Shown: positions 26,020-36,724 of the stretch, piece by piece
Layout of the letters: each line of letters starts with the position of its first letter
Position numbering within the stretch: position 1 is the stretch's first letter
DNA from: Bifidobacterium sp. ESL0690
GTDB lineage: Bacteria > Actinomycetota > Actinomycetes > Actinomycetales > Bifidobacteriaceae
Assembly (NCBI RefSeq): GCF_029392315.1
Contig: NZ_CP113939.1
Location: 2,480,001-2,544,000, forward strand
DNA length: 64,000 nucleotides
Direction of reading: 5' to 3'
The notes under the pieces: model-generated
Databases searched by the model: none
Seen by the model: the letters and a program-made list of their open reading frames with translations, nothing else
What the model was told of the DNA's origin: nothing
Translations under genes and position numbers: made by a program

Positions 26020-28596
26020 TCACCCACGCTCACGCAGCGCGGTCAGCGCCCAAAGAATCGAGACGACGTCGATGGCCTCCTGCATGAAAGCGCCGACCAC
26101 CACCGGGATGAGATCGAAGGCGGCGGCGACCATGCAGACCAGCGCGAGGCCGAGACCGGTGACCACGGCCTGCAGCATGGTGCGCTTGGTCTGGCGGGCG
26201 ATGGCCACGGCCTTGGGCACGTCTGCGATGTCGTCGTTCATGATGACCACTTGCGCCGTTTGCGAGGCGGCAGTAGAGGTGCCGTCGGTCATGGCGATGC
26301 CGATATCGGCCGCAGCCAGAACGGGCGCATCGTTGACGCCGTCGCCGACCATCACCGAAATCGGACGCGGTTTGGGTTGGCCGGAAAGCCGGTCAAGGAA
26401 TGCTTCGATTTTCGACGGATGCTGCAGAGGCTCTTGCGAAGCCTCTTTGACGGCGGATACTTTATCTTGCGGGAGCAGATCTGCACGAACGTCATCGATA
26501 CCAACCTCGCCGGCAATCACATCGGCCGAGCTGCGGGAGTCTCCGGTCAACATCGTCACCTTGCCGATGCCCATGGAACGTAGGCATTGCAACGATTCGC
26601 GAGCATTATCTCGTGGCACGTCACGCAACACGATACGGGCGGCAAGAATGCCGTCGACCGAAACGTACGCCACCATTTCGTCAGCCGAACGCGGCTTGAA
26701 TTGCGAGGTCGGGAACGCCTCATCCGAAGACAATACAGAATTTGAATCTTGGAAAAGCGACGAATCCATGGCCCTCTTGGTTTCAAGTCGGCCGACACCG
26801 TTATCATCACTCGCGCTCATTACGAAATTCAACCGCCCGACGCGAACCGTATGGCCTTCGACCATGCCCTGAACGCCGTTGCCGGCATCCTCATGAACCC
26901 CTTTGACCACGGGGAAAGCCGTGCGACCGTTGTGCAACTTCTTCGACGCGGCGGCTCCGGCGGCCACGATGCCTTGCGCGAGGATATGCACCGAATATGT
27001 CTCCACCACCGCTGCAAGTTCGACAATGATGTCCTTTATATATTGTGCGGAATTTGACTCCGCCTTTTCTGCATCGAAATCGAGCACCACCGGCAACCGC
27101 TTACGCGCGGCTTGCGGCACATCCACCCGCACGACTTGCGGTTTCGTGACGGTGAGCGTTCCCGTTTTGTCGAAGAAGATATGCGAAACCTTGCCGAGAT
27201 TCTCCAGAACCTCCTGCGTTTTCGTCAGAATTCCGGCCTTCGCAAGCCTTCCGGTTCCCGCCATATACGCCACTGGAGCGGCGATGAGCAGCGGGCAGGG
27301 CGTGGCCAGTACCAGCACCTGCGCGAAGCGTTCCGGAGTGCCGGAAGCGATCCAAGCAACGATGCCGATGACCAAGGAAATGATGGTAAACGGCACCGCG
27401 AGCACGTCGGCGGTTTTGACCACGGGCGCACGCGAGGAACGCGCGGAATCGACCAGCTGCATGGTCTGCTGGTACTGCGAATCCTTGGCCAACTGCGTGG
27501 CGCGAATCACGATCATCGTCGAGCCGTTGATCGCCCCGGACATCACGCGAGCGCCCGCAAACACGGTACGCGGCAACGGTTCACCGTTGATGGCACTCAG
27601 GTCGAGCGTCGCCGTTCCGCTCAGCAACTTGCCATCGACGGGAATCGTCTCGCCGGGCAAGACCACCAGCACGTCGCCCAAGGCAACCTGATCGACAGGA
27701 ACCGTATGGAAATGCGCGTCCTGAGCGGCTTGCGATTCCATGATTTTCACGGCTTGCGAGTTGCGCGCCAACGAACCCCCGATAAACGTGTGCCGCGCCA
27801 ACGAACCTGCCGGCTGCACACGTCGGCTCTGAGAACCAGTCTGCGAACTTCCAGCCCCATCCTTGGCTACGGACGCAAGTTCGCAACTGCAATCATTCAC
27901 GTCGATTCTGCATACATTATTTTCCAGATCTCGCACGTCCACTTGCGGCAGCGCGGCAGCCAAAGTTGCTCGGAAGCCATCGGCCAAACGTTTGTTGTTA
28001 TCGGCAAATAATGCTGTAAGATGCGCTTTTCGGGTATCGGCGTCCTCGTTCGTTTTAGAAGCTTCGCTTGGAACCCCCGCACCCCCATCGTTCAAGGCCG
28101 CACCGACTCCCGGCAAATCGGAGATATGCGCCATCTGCGGAGCGGCGGCAATCAAGGCGCTCAGATTGCCTTCGGCTCTGGTCTGCGCAAATTCCTCGAT
28201 GGCTTCGCCCGACCAAATCATCAGGACCACGGCCCAGCTGGCCCAGTATTCTTGTACTCCCAGCGTCGAGAGCAACGCCAAGATCGCCAGCACGTCAATG
28301 CCCACGTGACCAGCTTTGAGTGAGGCGATCATGCCGCGAATCGAGTCGAAAACCGAATACGCAACGAGCAGCACCACGATGAGCTGACCGACCGAAGGAT
28401 TGAACACGAACGGCCCAATATGCCAAGCCTCAGCGTCGGGCGGAGCGACCACGAAATTGCCGGTATCAAGTGCCCCGACACCGTTAAACCAAGGCCGATA
28501 ATTCCAAAATAACGCCACGAAAATCGCAGCCACAATAGTAATGGGAAGCATTGGTACTTGCCGGCAGATGTCGCCGATTCTGCGAATAATCCGCAT
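26020..28596 (-). CDS. P1B-type heavy-metal-transporting ATPase
   Basis: The 858-residue ATPase contains the full catalytic set: the phosphorylation site DKTGTLTVTKP, the actuator loop as INGEP with the catalytic Glu, MLTGDS, and MVGDGVNDAP before the last helices. The transmembrane metal motif reads TPCPLL, placing it among TPC/CPx-type P1B pumps. No N-terminal metal-binding CxxC domain is present. The usual HP dipeptide of P1B ATPases reads HILA here, so Pro is replaced. The cytosolic region before the actuator domain carries a long low-complexity insert (about residues 165-290). Start ATG 28596 has AAGGAG at 5 bases, better than an upstream GTG. It likely exports a transition metal; the ion is not predictable. 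Confidence 0.9.
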   Translation of the reverse strand: MRIIRRIGDICRQVPMLPITIVAAIFVALFWNYRPWFNGVGALDTGNFVVAPPDAEAWHIGPFVFNPSVGQLIVVLLVAYSVFDSIRGMIASLKAGHVGIDVLAILALLSTLGVQEYWASWAVVLMIWSGEAIEEFAQTRAEGNLSALIAAAPQMAHISDLPGVGAALNDGGAGVPSEASKTNEDADTRKAHLTALFADNNKRLADGFRATLAAALPQVDVRDLENNVCRIDVNDCSCELASVAKDGAGSSQTGSQSRRVQPAGSLARHTFIGGSLARNSQAVKIMESQAAQDAHFHTVPVDQVALGDVLVVLPGETIPVDGKLLSGTATLDLSAINGEPLPRTVFAGARVMSGAINGSTMIVIRATQLAKDSQYQQTMQLVDSARSSRAPVVKTADVLAVPFTIISLVIGIVAWIASGTPERFAQVLVLATPCPLLIAAPVAYMAGTGRLAKAGILTKTQEVLENLGKVSHIFFDKTGTLTVTKPQVVRVDVPQAARKRLPVVLDFDAEKAESNSAQYIKDIIVELAAVVETYSVHILAQGIVAAGAAASKKLHNGRTAFPVVKGVHEDAGNGVQGMVEGHTVRVGRLNFVMSASDDNGVGRLETKRAMDSSLFQDSNSVLSSDEAFPTSQFKPRSADEMVAYVSVDGILAARIVLRDVPRDNARESLQCLRSMGIGKVTMLTGDSRSSADVIAGEVGIDDVRADLLPQDKVSAVKEASQEPLQHPSKIEAFLDRLSGQPKPRPISVMVGDGVNDAPVLAAADIGIAMTDGTSTAASQTAQVVIMNDDIADVPKAVAIARQTKRTMLQAVVTGLGLALVCMVAAAFDLIPVVVGAFMQEAIDVVSILWALTALRERG

Positions 28597-28817
28597 GATT
28601 CTCCTTGCGCGTGTACTGCCCGGCCGCACAAGTTGCGCGACCAAGCAAGTTGGTCACGCCTTGTTAACCCACCGGCGGCGCTAACAAACCCCCGATACAC
28701 GGCGTAAAGATATTGAAATACAGTATATCGGAACCGCACGGACAATCAGTCCCAAAAACTCATGCGGGTCGCAGGGCCGCAAGCCGAAGCCAACGGCCCA
28801 AGCACATCACCGGATTC

Positions 28818-31800
28818 TCATTGTCGCGCGTTGTATCGCGACCTCTTGAGCCAACAAATCAGAATTCCCAAAGCCGCAGTCAGCAAGGCAACCGTCACAA
28901 TCACAGACGTCTCGGTTCCGGTCTTCGCCAGCGTCTTTTTCATCGGCCGCAACCGGGCAGAGGCACCGTTTCTGCGAACCGGATTCAGCGAAACCGGCCC
29001 ATTGGCACTGCCGAGCACCGGCTTAGACGGCATGGCTCCGCCACCGTTACCGTTACCATTGCCAGAGCCAAGCCCGTGCGTGCCGCCATTGCCGGAACCG
29101 GAACCTGGCCCAGGCACACCAGGCGTATGCCCGTTACCGTTACCAGGCCCGGGCACACTGGACTCATGGCCGCCGATACCCAGTCCAGACGAAGCAGGCG
29201 TGTACTTGTTGGTGAAAGTCGCAGTGCGGACGCTGGCGCCACTGGCATCGCTCAACGTCGCAGTGACATGGCGGGTGAAATCGACGTAATCATCATAGGT
29301 CACAATCGTCAGCACATACTCGGTGGGAGTGCCCGGAGCCGGAGTGACACGCGCATGATGGTCCGTACTGTCCTCGGTGATCTTGTATCTGAACGTGTAG
29401 TGAGCCGGCGATGGGAGCGTGAACTTGGAGGCGTCGACGAGAACCGTCTTCCGCCCGGCAGCGCTGCCCAAGCCTCCCACACGGACGCTGGAAGGCACCG
29501 CTTGCCCCTCGCCGGCGGCCGGCGCGCCGCCGATGGGAGCGATATTGAACCGGTATTGCTCGCCAGGCAACCAATCACGGCCCAGAAGCCTCTTGACGAC
29601 GACGAAACCGGTTTCTCCGGCATCCAAGGGGCCGACGAGTCCTTCGTTCTCATAGTCATCTTCGTAAGTCGGACTGACCATTCTCGCCAATGACGGTATG
29701 CCGGCGATGGCGATGGATCCGTGCTCGTCGGCCTTGCTGTTGATGGTCCTGTCGCCGCCGACATGGGCGGTGGTGGGCGTCAGACCTCTCGGCCCGTTGA
29801 CGCGCACGCGATACCCCGACCCGGACGAGACGTCGTCGAACCTATAGTTGCCATGGCTGTCGGTCACGCCCTGCAGCGGATGGCCACCCGTATCCGTGAC
29901 GATACGGCCCGAACCGTCGACCAACTTCACCGACGCGTTGGGTACGACGGGCTCGCCGGGATCGTTGAGTCCGTTCTGGTTGGAGTCGTACCACACCGTG
30001 CCGCTGACAATGCGGTTGCAGGTCTGGGTCAGCGCGATGACGTTGTTGGCACCATCGGCCCACTGCTGCTCGTAAAAATCTCCTGCCTTGTTATTTCGTG
30101 GCTTCAACGTGGTGTCGATAAGCAGACTGGAGCCGGCGGGCAGCGTCGGAAGCTCAAACGCCATGGCCGTGACACCTCTGGAAGGCATGGTAAACGACCT
30201 GCTGAAATCGATGCGAACCAAGTCGTCGGCGCCGTCGGGAACGACATCAGCCGTCTTCCAGATATCCGCGTGCGTATCGATTTGCATACGGGTGATGTCC
30301 GCCGGGCTCACACCCGCTCCCTGCAGGCTCGTATCGGTGGAATAACGCACCACCAAGCCACTCAGTGAGGCACTGCCCTGCGCCTTGATGCGCACACTCT
30401 GGATCTGGTAGGTGCCGTGGAAGGTGGATAGGCTGTCGTTGCCGCCATGGTGCGGCATAATCTCCACGGAGAAGGGATCGGCTTTGCTGCTCTGCGAATA
30501 ATTGCCGAACATCGAACGATAGACGAACGGATGCCCGATTTCGTTAATCAGTGTCTTCGCTCGCGTGGCAAGCCCTGCTTCCCGGAGCTTGGAGACGCCC
30601 ATGCTCGCCGAGCTCAAGGTTCCCTTCGCGTTGTTCGGCGAAACATGGTAGCCGTCAGAGGAGATGGACGCACTGACCGTAAAGTGGTCGTTGTTCTTCG
30701 CGTCGTGGCTGGAGTCATCCTCGTTGCCGATTGTGGTGCTGAAATGGATGGTCCGGTCGCGGCTGTCGCGCGGAATATCCGGAACATGCCAGACGAGGGT
30801 GGTGGTGCCGTTCGGGTTATTGGTGACAGACGGCTCGAAGTCCGTGCCGCCGATCACCGTACCGGCATCAGGCGTGTGCTCCGTGTAGATACCGTCGAGC
30901 TTGGATGAATTCGCCAGATAATGCAGGCCGACCGGCAAGGTGGCGGTGACGACGGCATTGCTGGTGCCTCTTCCGCTGATGCTGCGGATTCTGGCGCCAA
31001 TCGCCCAATCCACCGTACGTTGCCGATTGTCGAGGTCGAACTCGGACTTGGGATTCCCGCCCGACCGCTGCGCGACGGAGATGTCGACCGCCGGCTGCTC
31101 GCCTGCCACATAGAGCGCATCGCCCCACTGACGTTCGTGGGTGCCGGAGCCTGCCAGATAGCCAGCAGCGGTGTATGACGGCTTTACGTATGGCTTCCGT
31201 TGGAATATATCGGTATCGACGGCACCTTGCAGATGGTCGTTGAAATACCAATCCATCGGGTTTTGGGTCATGGTCCAATCGGCCCAATCGGAGTCCTGGC
31301 CTTCGACGGAAAGGGACAGACCCTTCGCGGTCTTCATCTGTTGGCGCGTATACATGTAGCTGATGGCGCTGAGCTGGGCCACCGAGCCGTCCGGAGCGTC
31401 CCTGCGAACCGTCGCGCGGATATTGCCCATGCTGAATTTGGTCTCGATGCCTGCGCTGCGGCTGTATGCCGGCTGGTTGGAGGCGAGCAGGACGCCGACG
31501 ATGGTGCCGTGGCTCTGGGCTTCGGCCTTTGAATTGTAATACCTAAGGTCGCCGAGCACGGCGGTGCGTTCCTCGGTGTCGTTGGTCCATCCCAGGCCAT
31601 TCGGCTTGACCGCGTATTTGGCCTTGACCGGGGTGGCACGGTTGAAGAAGGGATCGGGATCATTCCAACTGTGGAAGAACCCGGTTTTCCCCGCATCCCC
31701 GCCGGAGCCGCCGGAGCCTCCGGCATCAAGATGATTTTCGTCCGCCAGATCGATGACCGTCGGATCGATCTTGATGAGCATCATGTGCCCGACAGGCAGT

Positions 31801-33908
31801 TTTGCATCGGGTTGCTGGAATACGTATGTGGCCGAAATGCGGATGGGATCGCCCGGAGTGGCCACATCGGTGTCTTTGCGGTTGTCGTCGCCCGTCCAGC
31901 CAGCGCAATCGAGGCCGTTTTCCTCATAGGCGCGATCGGTGGCGCAGCCATAGGCATAGAACGGCGAGACGGAACCCGGAACGACGAGGCTGAACCTGTC
32001 CGGCCGCCAGTTGTCGTTATTGACCGTACTGCCGTCAGTATTGTGGTCGTTGACCGCCTGATTGCTTCGATCGGAACCGGAAGTGTTGGAAGCCACGCCG
32101 CTGACATCGGTGTAGCTCATGCCACCTTCATCGGCATGAAGAGTCACGGTGACACCGGATCCATAAGCCGCCTGGAGTTGACTGTCGGTTTTATCGACGG
32201 GATGGAAAAGATAGAGATAACCGGTGGAGATCTCACCGACATTCTGGACGGTGCAACCGTCATCCATAAACTCGCTGCTGCACGTCGCACCGGCTTGAGG
32301 GGAACTCCCCTGCTTTGGCCAGAATGGGCCGATGTCATAACCGCTGAGCGTGAAATGATAGGCGCTGTAGTCGCTGCCGATCTCCTGGGTGACCTGGTAG
32401 TCGCCGTTGTCGTAGGTCCTGTTGTGGTCGCTGTTGTCGGTATGGGTGCGGAAACCCCCGGCAATCTTGTAATTGTCCGAGCGCGGCACGTAGTTCTGGG
32501 TGTCGTTGTTGAGTTCCCTGCCCGGGGTCGACGGCGTCGCCTGTTGCGCGGCAGCGTCCGCATGGCTCATGGTCGGCGTCGTCACCGGCGCCAGTCCCCA
32601 GAATCTGGATTGCACGTCCGCTCCGTCGTCGGCGACGTCTCCGTTGTCCTTGTTCCACTTGTCGGTGGTGCTCAGGTTGAAGGTGATCGGCCCTTGCGGG
32701 GCTTCCAGGCCTTTCATCCCCTTGCCACGGACGATATCGGCATTGGGCCAGCGCAGATCGACGGCCCAGGGCATGCCCGTGATGTAGCCACGCTTCTTGC
32801 CCAGACCGTAATTGATCTGGCCTGCAGCTTCCGGCTTGTCGAAATCGAATTTTCTGATGGGCGAGGCTTGGGTGACAGTGGAATCACCGGCGAAATTGCC
32901 GATGCGGATATCAAGGCTCGTCTTGGCGCTGATGGTCAGCGTGCGTGGCGTATCGGTTTTGCCGACGGTGTCACCGGTATATTCCGAACGCGCGTTGACG
33001 CTCGGCGTAAGCGTCTGGCCGTTGAGCATGACGTTGATCTTAAGAACGATGGTCACCGTGGCGGTGCCCGGCGCAACGTAGGTGCCCGGCCGGGAGGCGG
33101 TGGTGTGGCGCCAGAAGACGTAGTCTTGCGAACCGTCGGGATTGTCTGTATGGGTGCTGGGATATTGCGGATTCCGATCGATCCAGTTCATGTCATTGGT
33201 GTCCAACACCGCTTTGTTCTTGTCGACCGGGATGTGGACGTCGAAACGCACGTGAGCGTCACGATAATAGTCCATCGGGGACTGCGGGGTAAGCGTGTAA
33301 TCGTAATCGTAGGTGACTTTGTCGAAAGAACGGACGATGGCATTACTGGCGCTGGAATCGTCACCGGGATTGTCGTCGGAGTCGAAGGGCGCCTGGCCGG
33401 TGTGCATGCTGTCAAGGCTGAGCCCGGTGACGGTGATGTTGTCGGCGGCGGTGGCGACATCATGGGAGACGATAGTGCCTCCTCTGACTAGCGGCACGCC
33501 CGCCTTGGAACCACCATCGGCTTGTTTGGCTGAGGAGTTGCCGCTGCTGGCTTTGCCGAGATCCGATACCGATGAACCACCGTTCTGTTGCGGATTCGGC
33601 TGCGAAACCGGCTGCAAAACCGCCGACTTGTCGTTCAGCGAACCGCGAATCGATTGGCTGCCGGCGACGGAAGCAGAACCTTGCCGTTGCGCATTGCGGG
33701 AATCAACGACGATCTGGCTTCCCGTCTGCGAGGAGACCTGAGACGTTTCATTGCCAGGTGACGGATCGGAGGGCGACGACACCGATGCCTGCTCGTCATT
33801 GTTTCCAATCGCATTCGGCGCGCAGATCGCAGAGGGAGCGAACATTCCCAACGCGACGACACCGCTAACCACACTGACTAAAATATGCACAAATTTAAAG
33901 CGCGACAA
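28818..33908 (-). CDS. large SpaA/SdrD-type cell-wall adhesin (1696 aa), LAKTG anchor
   Basis: The protein begins with a signal peptide (FVHILVSVVSGVVALGMFAP, ending around SAICA), then a Ser/Gln/Asn-rich stretch of about 120 residues. A large beta-rich region follows, then an SdrD B-type module near residues 1320-1390 (WYDSNQNGLNDPGEPVVPNA) and a streptococcal pilin isopeptide-linkage domain near 1430-1570 (GFVVVKRLLGRDWLPGEQYRF, YTFRYKITE). A Gly/Asn/Pro-rich linker leads to LAKTG, a hydrophobic helix and a basic tail. The only start I find is TTG 33908; no ATG is in frame before the signal peptide. It resembles a pilus-like backbone or tip adhesin but has no sortase next to it. The HtrA gene lies upstream on the same strand. 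Confidence 0.85.
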   Translation of the reverse strand: MSRFKFVHILVSVVSGVVALGMFAPSAICAPNAIGNNDEQASVSSPSDPSPGNETSQVSSQTGSQIVVDSRNAQRQGSASVAGSQSIRGSLNDKSAVLQPVSQPNPQQNGGSSVSDLGKASSGNSSAKQADGGSKAGVPLVRGGTIVSHDVATAADNITVTGLSLDSMHTGQAPFDSDDNPGDDSSASNAIVRSFDKVTYDYDYTLTPQSPMDYYRDAHVRFDVHIPVDKNKAVLDTNDMNWIDRNPQYPSTHTDNPDGSQDYVFWRHTTASRPGTYVAPGTATVTIVLKINVMLNGQTLTPSVNARSEYTGDTVGKTDTPRTLTISAKTSLDIRIGNFAGDSTVTQASPIRKFDFDKPEAAGQINYGLGKKRGYITGMPWAVDLRWPNADIVRGKGMKGLEAPQGPITFNLSTTDKWNKDNGDVADDGADVQSRFWGLAPVTTPTMSHADAAAQQATPSTPGRELNNDTQNYVPRSDNYKIAGGFRTHTDNSDHNRTYDNGDYQVTQEIGSDYSAYHFTLSGYDIGPFWPKQGSSPQAGATCSSEFMDDGCTVQNVGEISTGYLYLFHPVDKTDSQLQAAYGSGVTVTLHADEGGMSYTDVSGVASNTSGSDRSNQAVNDHNTDGSTVNNDNWRPDRFSLVVPGSVSPFYAYGCATDRAYEENGLDCAGWTGDDNRKDTDVATPGDPIRISATYVFQQPDAKLPVGHMMLIKIDPTVIDLADENHLDAGGSGGSGGDAGKTGFFHSWNDPDPFFNRATPVKAKYAVKPNGLGWTNDTEERTAVLGDLRYYNSKAEAQSHGTIVGVLLASNQPAYSRSAGIETKFSMGNIRATVRRDAPDGSVAQLSAISYMYTRQQMKTAKGLSLSVEGQDSDWADWTMTQNPMDWYFNDHLQGAVDTDIFQRKPYVKPSYTAAGYLAGSGTHERQWGDALYVAGEQPAVDISVAQRSGGNPKSEFDLDNRQRTVDWAIGARIRSISGRGTSNAVVTATLPVGLHYLANSSKLDGIYTEHTPDAGTVIGGTDFEPSVTNNPNGTTTLVWHVPDIPRDSRDRTIHFSTTIGNEDDSSHDAKNNDHFTVSASISSDGYHVSPNNAKGTLSSASMGVSKLREAGLATRAKTLINEIGHPFVYRSMFGNYSQSSKADPFSVEIMPHHGGNDSLSTFHGTYQIQSVRIKAQGSASLSGLVVRYSTDTSLQGAGVSPADITRMQIDTHADIWKTADVVPDGADDLVRIDFSRSFTMPSRGVTAMAFELPTLPAGSSLLIDTTLKPRNNKAGDFYEQQWADGANNVIALTQTCNRIVSGTVWYDSNQNGLNDPGEPVVPNASVKLVDGSGRIVTDTGGHPLQGVTDSHGNYRFDDVSSGSGYRVRVNGPRGLTPTTAHVGGDRTINSKADEHGSIAIAGIPSLARMVSPTYEDDYENEGLVGPLDAGETGFVVVKRLLGRDWLPGEQYRFNIAPIGGAPAAGEGQAVPSSVRVGGLGSAAGRKTVLVDASKFTLPSPAHYTFRYKITEDSTDHHARVTPAPGTPTEYVLTIVTYDDYVDFTRHVTATLSDASGASVRTATFTNKYTPASSGLGIGGHESSVPGPGNGNGHTPGVPGPGSGSGNGGTHGLGSGNGNGNGGGAMPSKPVLGSANGPVSLNPVRRNGASARLRPMKKTLAKTGTETSVIVTVALLTAALGILICWLKRSRYNARQ

Positions 33909-34075
33909 AATAAATTCAGTCTTTCCAAATTCCCCAATTTTGCCAAAGGTTGCATTACCTTTTAACGACGACTGAATTATATATTAAAAATAAGACACAT
34001 GAGTAATAAATGTCTTATTTATTTCTAAGCTAAATTCGCCCTCCCGACCGCAAAATGTGCCCACAAAATATAAAT

Positions 34076-34114
34076 GGTTCCGGACTATTCCAAAATGCGG
34101 AATAACCCGGAACC
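34076..34114 (-). terminator. hairpin after the htrA gene
   Basis: Arms GGTTCCGG and CCGGAACC enclose an inner ATTCC/GGAAT pair. It begins 57 bases past the htrA stop codon. Confidence 0.6.
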
Positions 34115-34170
34115 AATCACAGACTCCGGCATCTGCACATCAGCCGGCAGGCCGAATCAGCGGCCTCGCT

Positions 34171-36192
34171 TTACCAGAAACCGAAGGGGTCGAAGAGGCC
34201 GCCGCCGTCTCCGTTGCTGTTGCCGCCTTGGCCGTTTTGACCCTGCCCGTTCTGGCCGTTGCTGTTCTGCTTCTGGTTTTCGGAACGGTTGCTGCCCTTG
34301 ACGCTGCTTTCCTTCTGGTCGAGGGTGACGTCGACGTCCATGGTCTTGTGGTCGCGCACGATGGTGAGCTTCACCTTGTCGCCAAGGCTCGCCGCGCGGA
34401 CGTAGCCGAGCAATGCAGAGCTGCTGCCGACCGCCTGGCCATTGAAGGCCACCACGGTGTCGTTGGCCTTGAGGCCGGCCTTGTCCGCCGGGCTTCCCTT
34501 GACAACGGCCGCGCCACCGCCGGCAGGCGAGGTAATCTGTGCGCCGCCGCGGGTGATGCCGTCGGACTCGGCGTTCGCGGACTTGATGGTCACGCCGAGC
34601 ATGGCATGATCGACGGAGCCCTTCGAGACGATCTGATCGGCCACGCGCTTGACGAGGTTCGACGGGATCGCGAAGCCGATGCCGATGGAGCCGGACTGGC
34701 CGGAAGACGAGGAAGCGGAGGCGATCGAGGAATTGATGCCAATGACCTGGCCGGCCACGTTGAAGGTCGGGCCGCCCGAGTTGCCGGGGTTGATGGCCGC
34801 ATCGATCTGCACCGCGTTGGTCACGATTTCGGAATTGTTGTCGTCCATCACGGAGACCGGGCGGTTCAGCGCCGAGACGATGCCGGTGGTGGCGGTGTCG
34901 TCGTAACCCAGCGGGTTGCCGACGGCCATCACATTCTCGCCGACCGCAAGCTTGCTGGAATCCGCGAATTGCACCGGCTTAAGGCCGTTCGGAGCGCCTT
35001 CCAATTGGATTACGGCGAGATCGGTGGTGTTGTCTGAGCCAACGACATCGGCCTTATACATCTGGCCATTGGAAAGCGTGACCTGGATGTTGGTGCCGCC
35101 GGAGACGACGTGGTTGTTGGTGACGATATGGCCCTTGTCATCGATAATCGCGCCGGAGCCCTTGGCTATGCCCTGGCTGACCTGCGTGGTAATGGAGACC
35201 ACGGAATTGGAGACCTGCGAAGAGACGGCAGCCCAGTCCGGGGCCTGGCCGCCCTTGACGGTGGCGGAGCCGGAACCGGATTTGTTGGAAGTGATGCCCG
35301 ACATGGTGCTGGAGGCCGGCACAGTGACCCACCCCTTGGAAATCCCGAGGTAGCCGATTCCCAAGCACAGCGCTGCGGTGATCACGGCCGCGACAATGGC
35401 CGTGATGATATTGCTGTGCGACTTGGGTTCCGCGTAACCGTTTCCGTAGCCGCCGCCCTGCGCGTTCGGCCCGCCGAAGTTGCCGCCATTGGGGCCATCG
35501 GGCTGGCCGGGACCACCGTTGTAAGGGCCTCCGTTGCCGTTCTGCCCATTGCCGCCGTTCTGGCCAGTATTCGGATTCTGGCCGGCACCGCCGAAGATAC
35601 CGTTCCACGGCATGCTCGGGGCGTTGGCTGGAGCGTTGACGCCAGGCGCGTTCGAGGAAGAGGCATTGTCCGCACCGAATGGCGCGTTCCCATTGCCCAA
35701 GTTACCGCCGTTGTCGTTATTGCCGATGTGATCAGGCAGCGGACCATAGGCGCCGTACTCCGGAGCCGGACGGTATGCCCCGGCATCGCTGCTCGGGTTG
35801 CTCGCATTGCCGAAATTCACCAGGTCGGAAGTTCCATAGGGATTGTCCGAAGGGGTGCCGGCAGAGGTGGTATCCGTTGAATTCGCGTCGTCAGGCCGGT
35901 ATCCGGTCGAGAACACTTCCGTCGGCGTGCCATTGGAGGCACCGTCTGGCACGCTGCTGGAATCCGCGTTCGGTTCGCTATTGAAGCCCCGCGTATCTTG
36001 CCCGGGCTGCGTCGGTTGCGTGGCATCCGTCTGGTTCTCGCCCGATGCGGCCGCGTCATTGCCGCTTCCCGCCGCTTCATCCGTGTGAGCGCTGCCGAGA
36101 AAGTCCGGCAAATCCGGTGTTATATTCATATTGTCTTGATTGGGACGTGCAGGCTGACCGCTGCTCCACTCGTCTTTATTGTCTTCAGCCAT
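34171..36192 (-). CDS. htrA: HtrA/DegP-type membrane-anchored serine protease with PDZ domain
   Basis: This 673-residue protease acts at the cell surface. Residues 1 to about 260 form a long hydrophilic, Asn/Gly/Pro-rich cytosolic region. One membrane helix follows (IITAIVAAVITAALCLGIGYLG). The trypsin-like domain has the catalytic His in IVTNNHVVSGG, Asp in TTDLAVIQLEG, and Ser in NPGNSGGP. A C-terminal PDZ domain (DHAMLGVTIKSA through VVAFNGQAVGSSSALLGYVR) is followed by a Gln/Asn/Gly-rich tail. AAGGAGCAGCA precedes ATG 36192. Misfolded envelope-protein control is the family role. Its place in the middle of an adhesin cluster suggests it processes or degrades surface proteins, which is inference. 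Confidence 0.95.
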   Translation of the reverse strand: MAEDNKDEWSSGQPARPNQDNMNITPDLPDFLGSAHTDEAAGSGNDAAASGENQTDATQPTQPGQDTRGFNSEPNADSSSVPDGASNGTPTEVFSTGYRPDDANSTDTTSAGTPSDNPYGTSDLVNFGNASNPSSDAGAYRPAPEYGAYGPLPDHIGNNDNGGNLGNGNAPFGADNASSSNAPGVNAPANAPSMPWNGIFGGAGQNPNTGQNGGNGQNGNGGPYNGGPGQPDGPNGGNFGGPNAQGGGYGNGYAEPKSHSNIITAIVAAVITAALCLGIGYLGISKGWVTVPASSTMSGITSNKSGSGSATVKGGQAPDWAAVSSQVSNSVVSITTQVSQGIAKGSGAIIDDKGHIVTNNHVVSGGTNIQVTLSNGQMYKADVVGSDNTTDLAVIQLEGAPNGLKPVQFADSSKLAVGENVMAVGNPLGYDDTATTGIVSALNRPVSVMDDNNSEIVTNAVQIDAAINPGNSGGPTFNVAGQVIGINSSIASASSSSGQSGSIGIGFAIPSNLVKRVADQIVSKGSVDHAMLGVTIKSANAESDGITRGGAQITSPAGGGAAVVKGSPADKAGLKANDTVVAFNGQAVGSSSALLGYVRAASLGDKVKLTIVRDHKTMDVDVTLDQKESSVKGSNRSENQKQNSNGQNGQGQNGQGGNSNGDGGGLFDPFGFW

Positions 36193-36724
36193 TGCTGCTC
36201 CTTATTTCCTCCAACGGGTATGCCATCGGCGACGTCCGTCACGAAAGCCACCCCTGAGCCTTAATAATGAGTAAAGACACCCGGTCTGGATGTTTCCTGA
36301 ACATTTCTTGAAAAAATAATCCCAGCACTACGAAACATCACCGTCATGTCCACTAAATCGGCATCAGTTAGACATAATAACCGTTGCCATAAACCGATTC
36401 CGGGCGCTTTTTTCTTGGTTATCCATGCCAAGTTTTCTGCCGAAAGCAAAATTCTATGAGATATCAAACCATAAAACCGGATTCGAGAAGACACCTTCAC
36501 CGCGCATAATCAGAGTTATTCTTTTGTGTTATATTCCCGCTTATCTCATTGATTTTTGCTGCATCAAACCATAAAAATAGGCAAAGAATTCAAACGATTA
36601 TTTATCGATAATTACACAGTAAAAGCCGTTTTTTCAGGTTACGTCTAACGTTCTAATTGCACTACGTCATGATAGACTAATTATTATCATTCATAACAAA
36701 AATGGTAGTAGAGAGCTAGAAATT
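36193..36724. other. AT-rich divergent promoter region between htrA and the LRR gene
   Basis: Both flanking genes start here and point away from each other, so two promoters are expected. Around 36650-36700, AATTGCACTACG and ATAGACTAATTATT could be part of the rightward promoter. No supported gene is seen. Confidence 0.35.

Noticed and set aside
36261..36500. A 79-codon minus-strand frame between htrA and the LRR gene
   Set aside because: There is no ribosome binding site or domain, and it occupies the expected promoter region.
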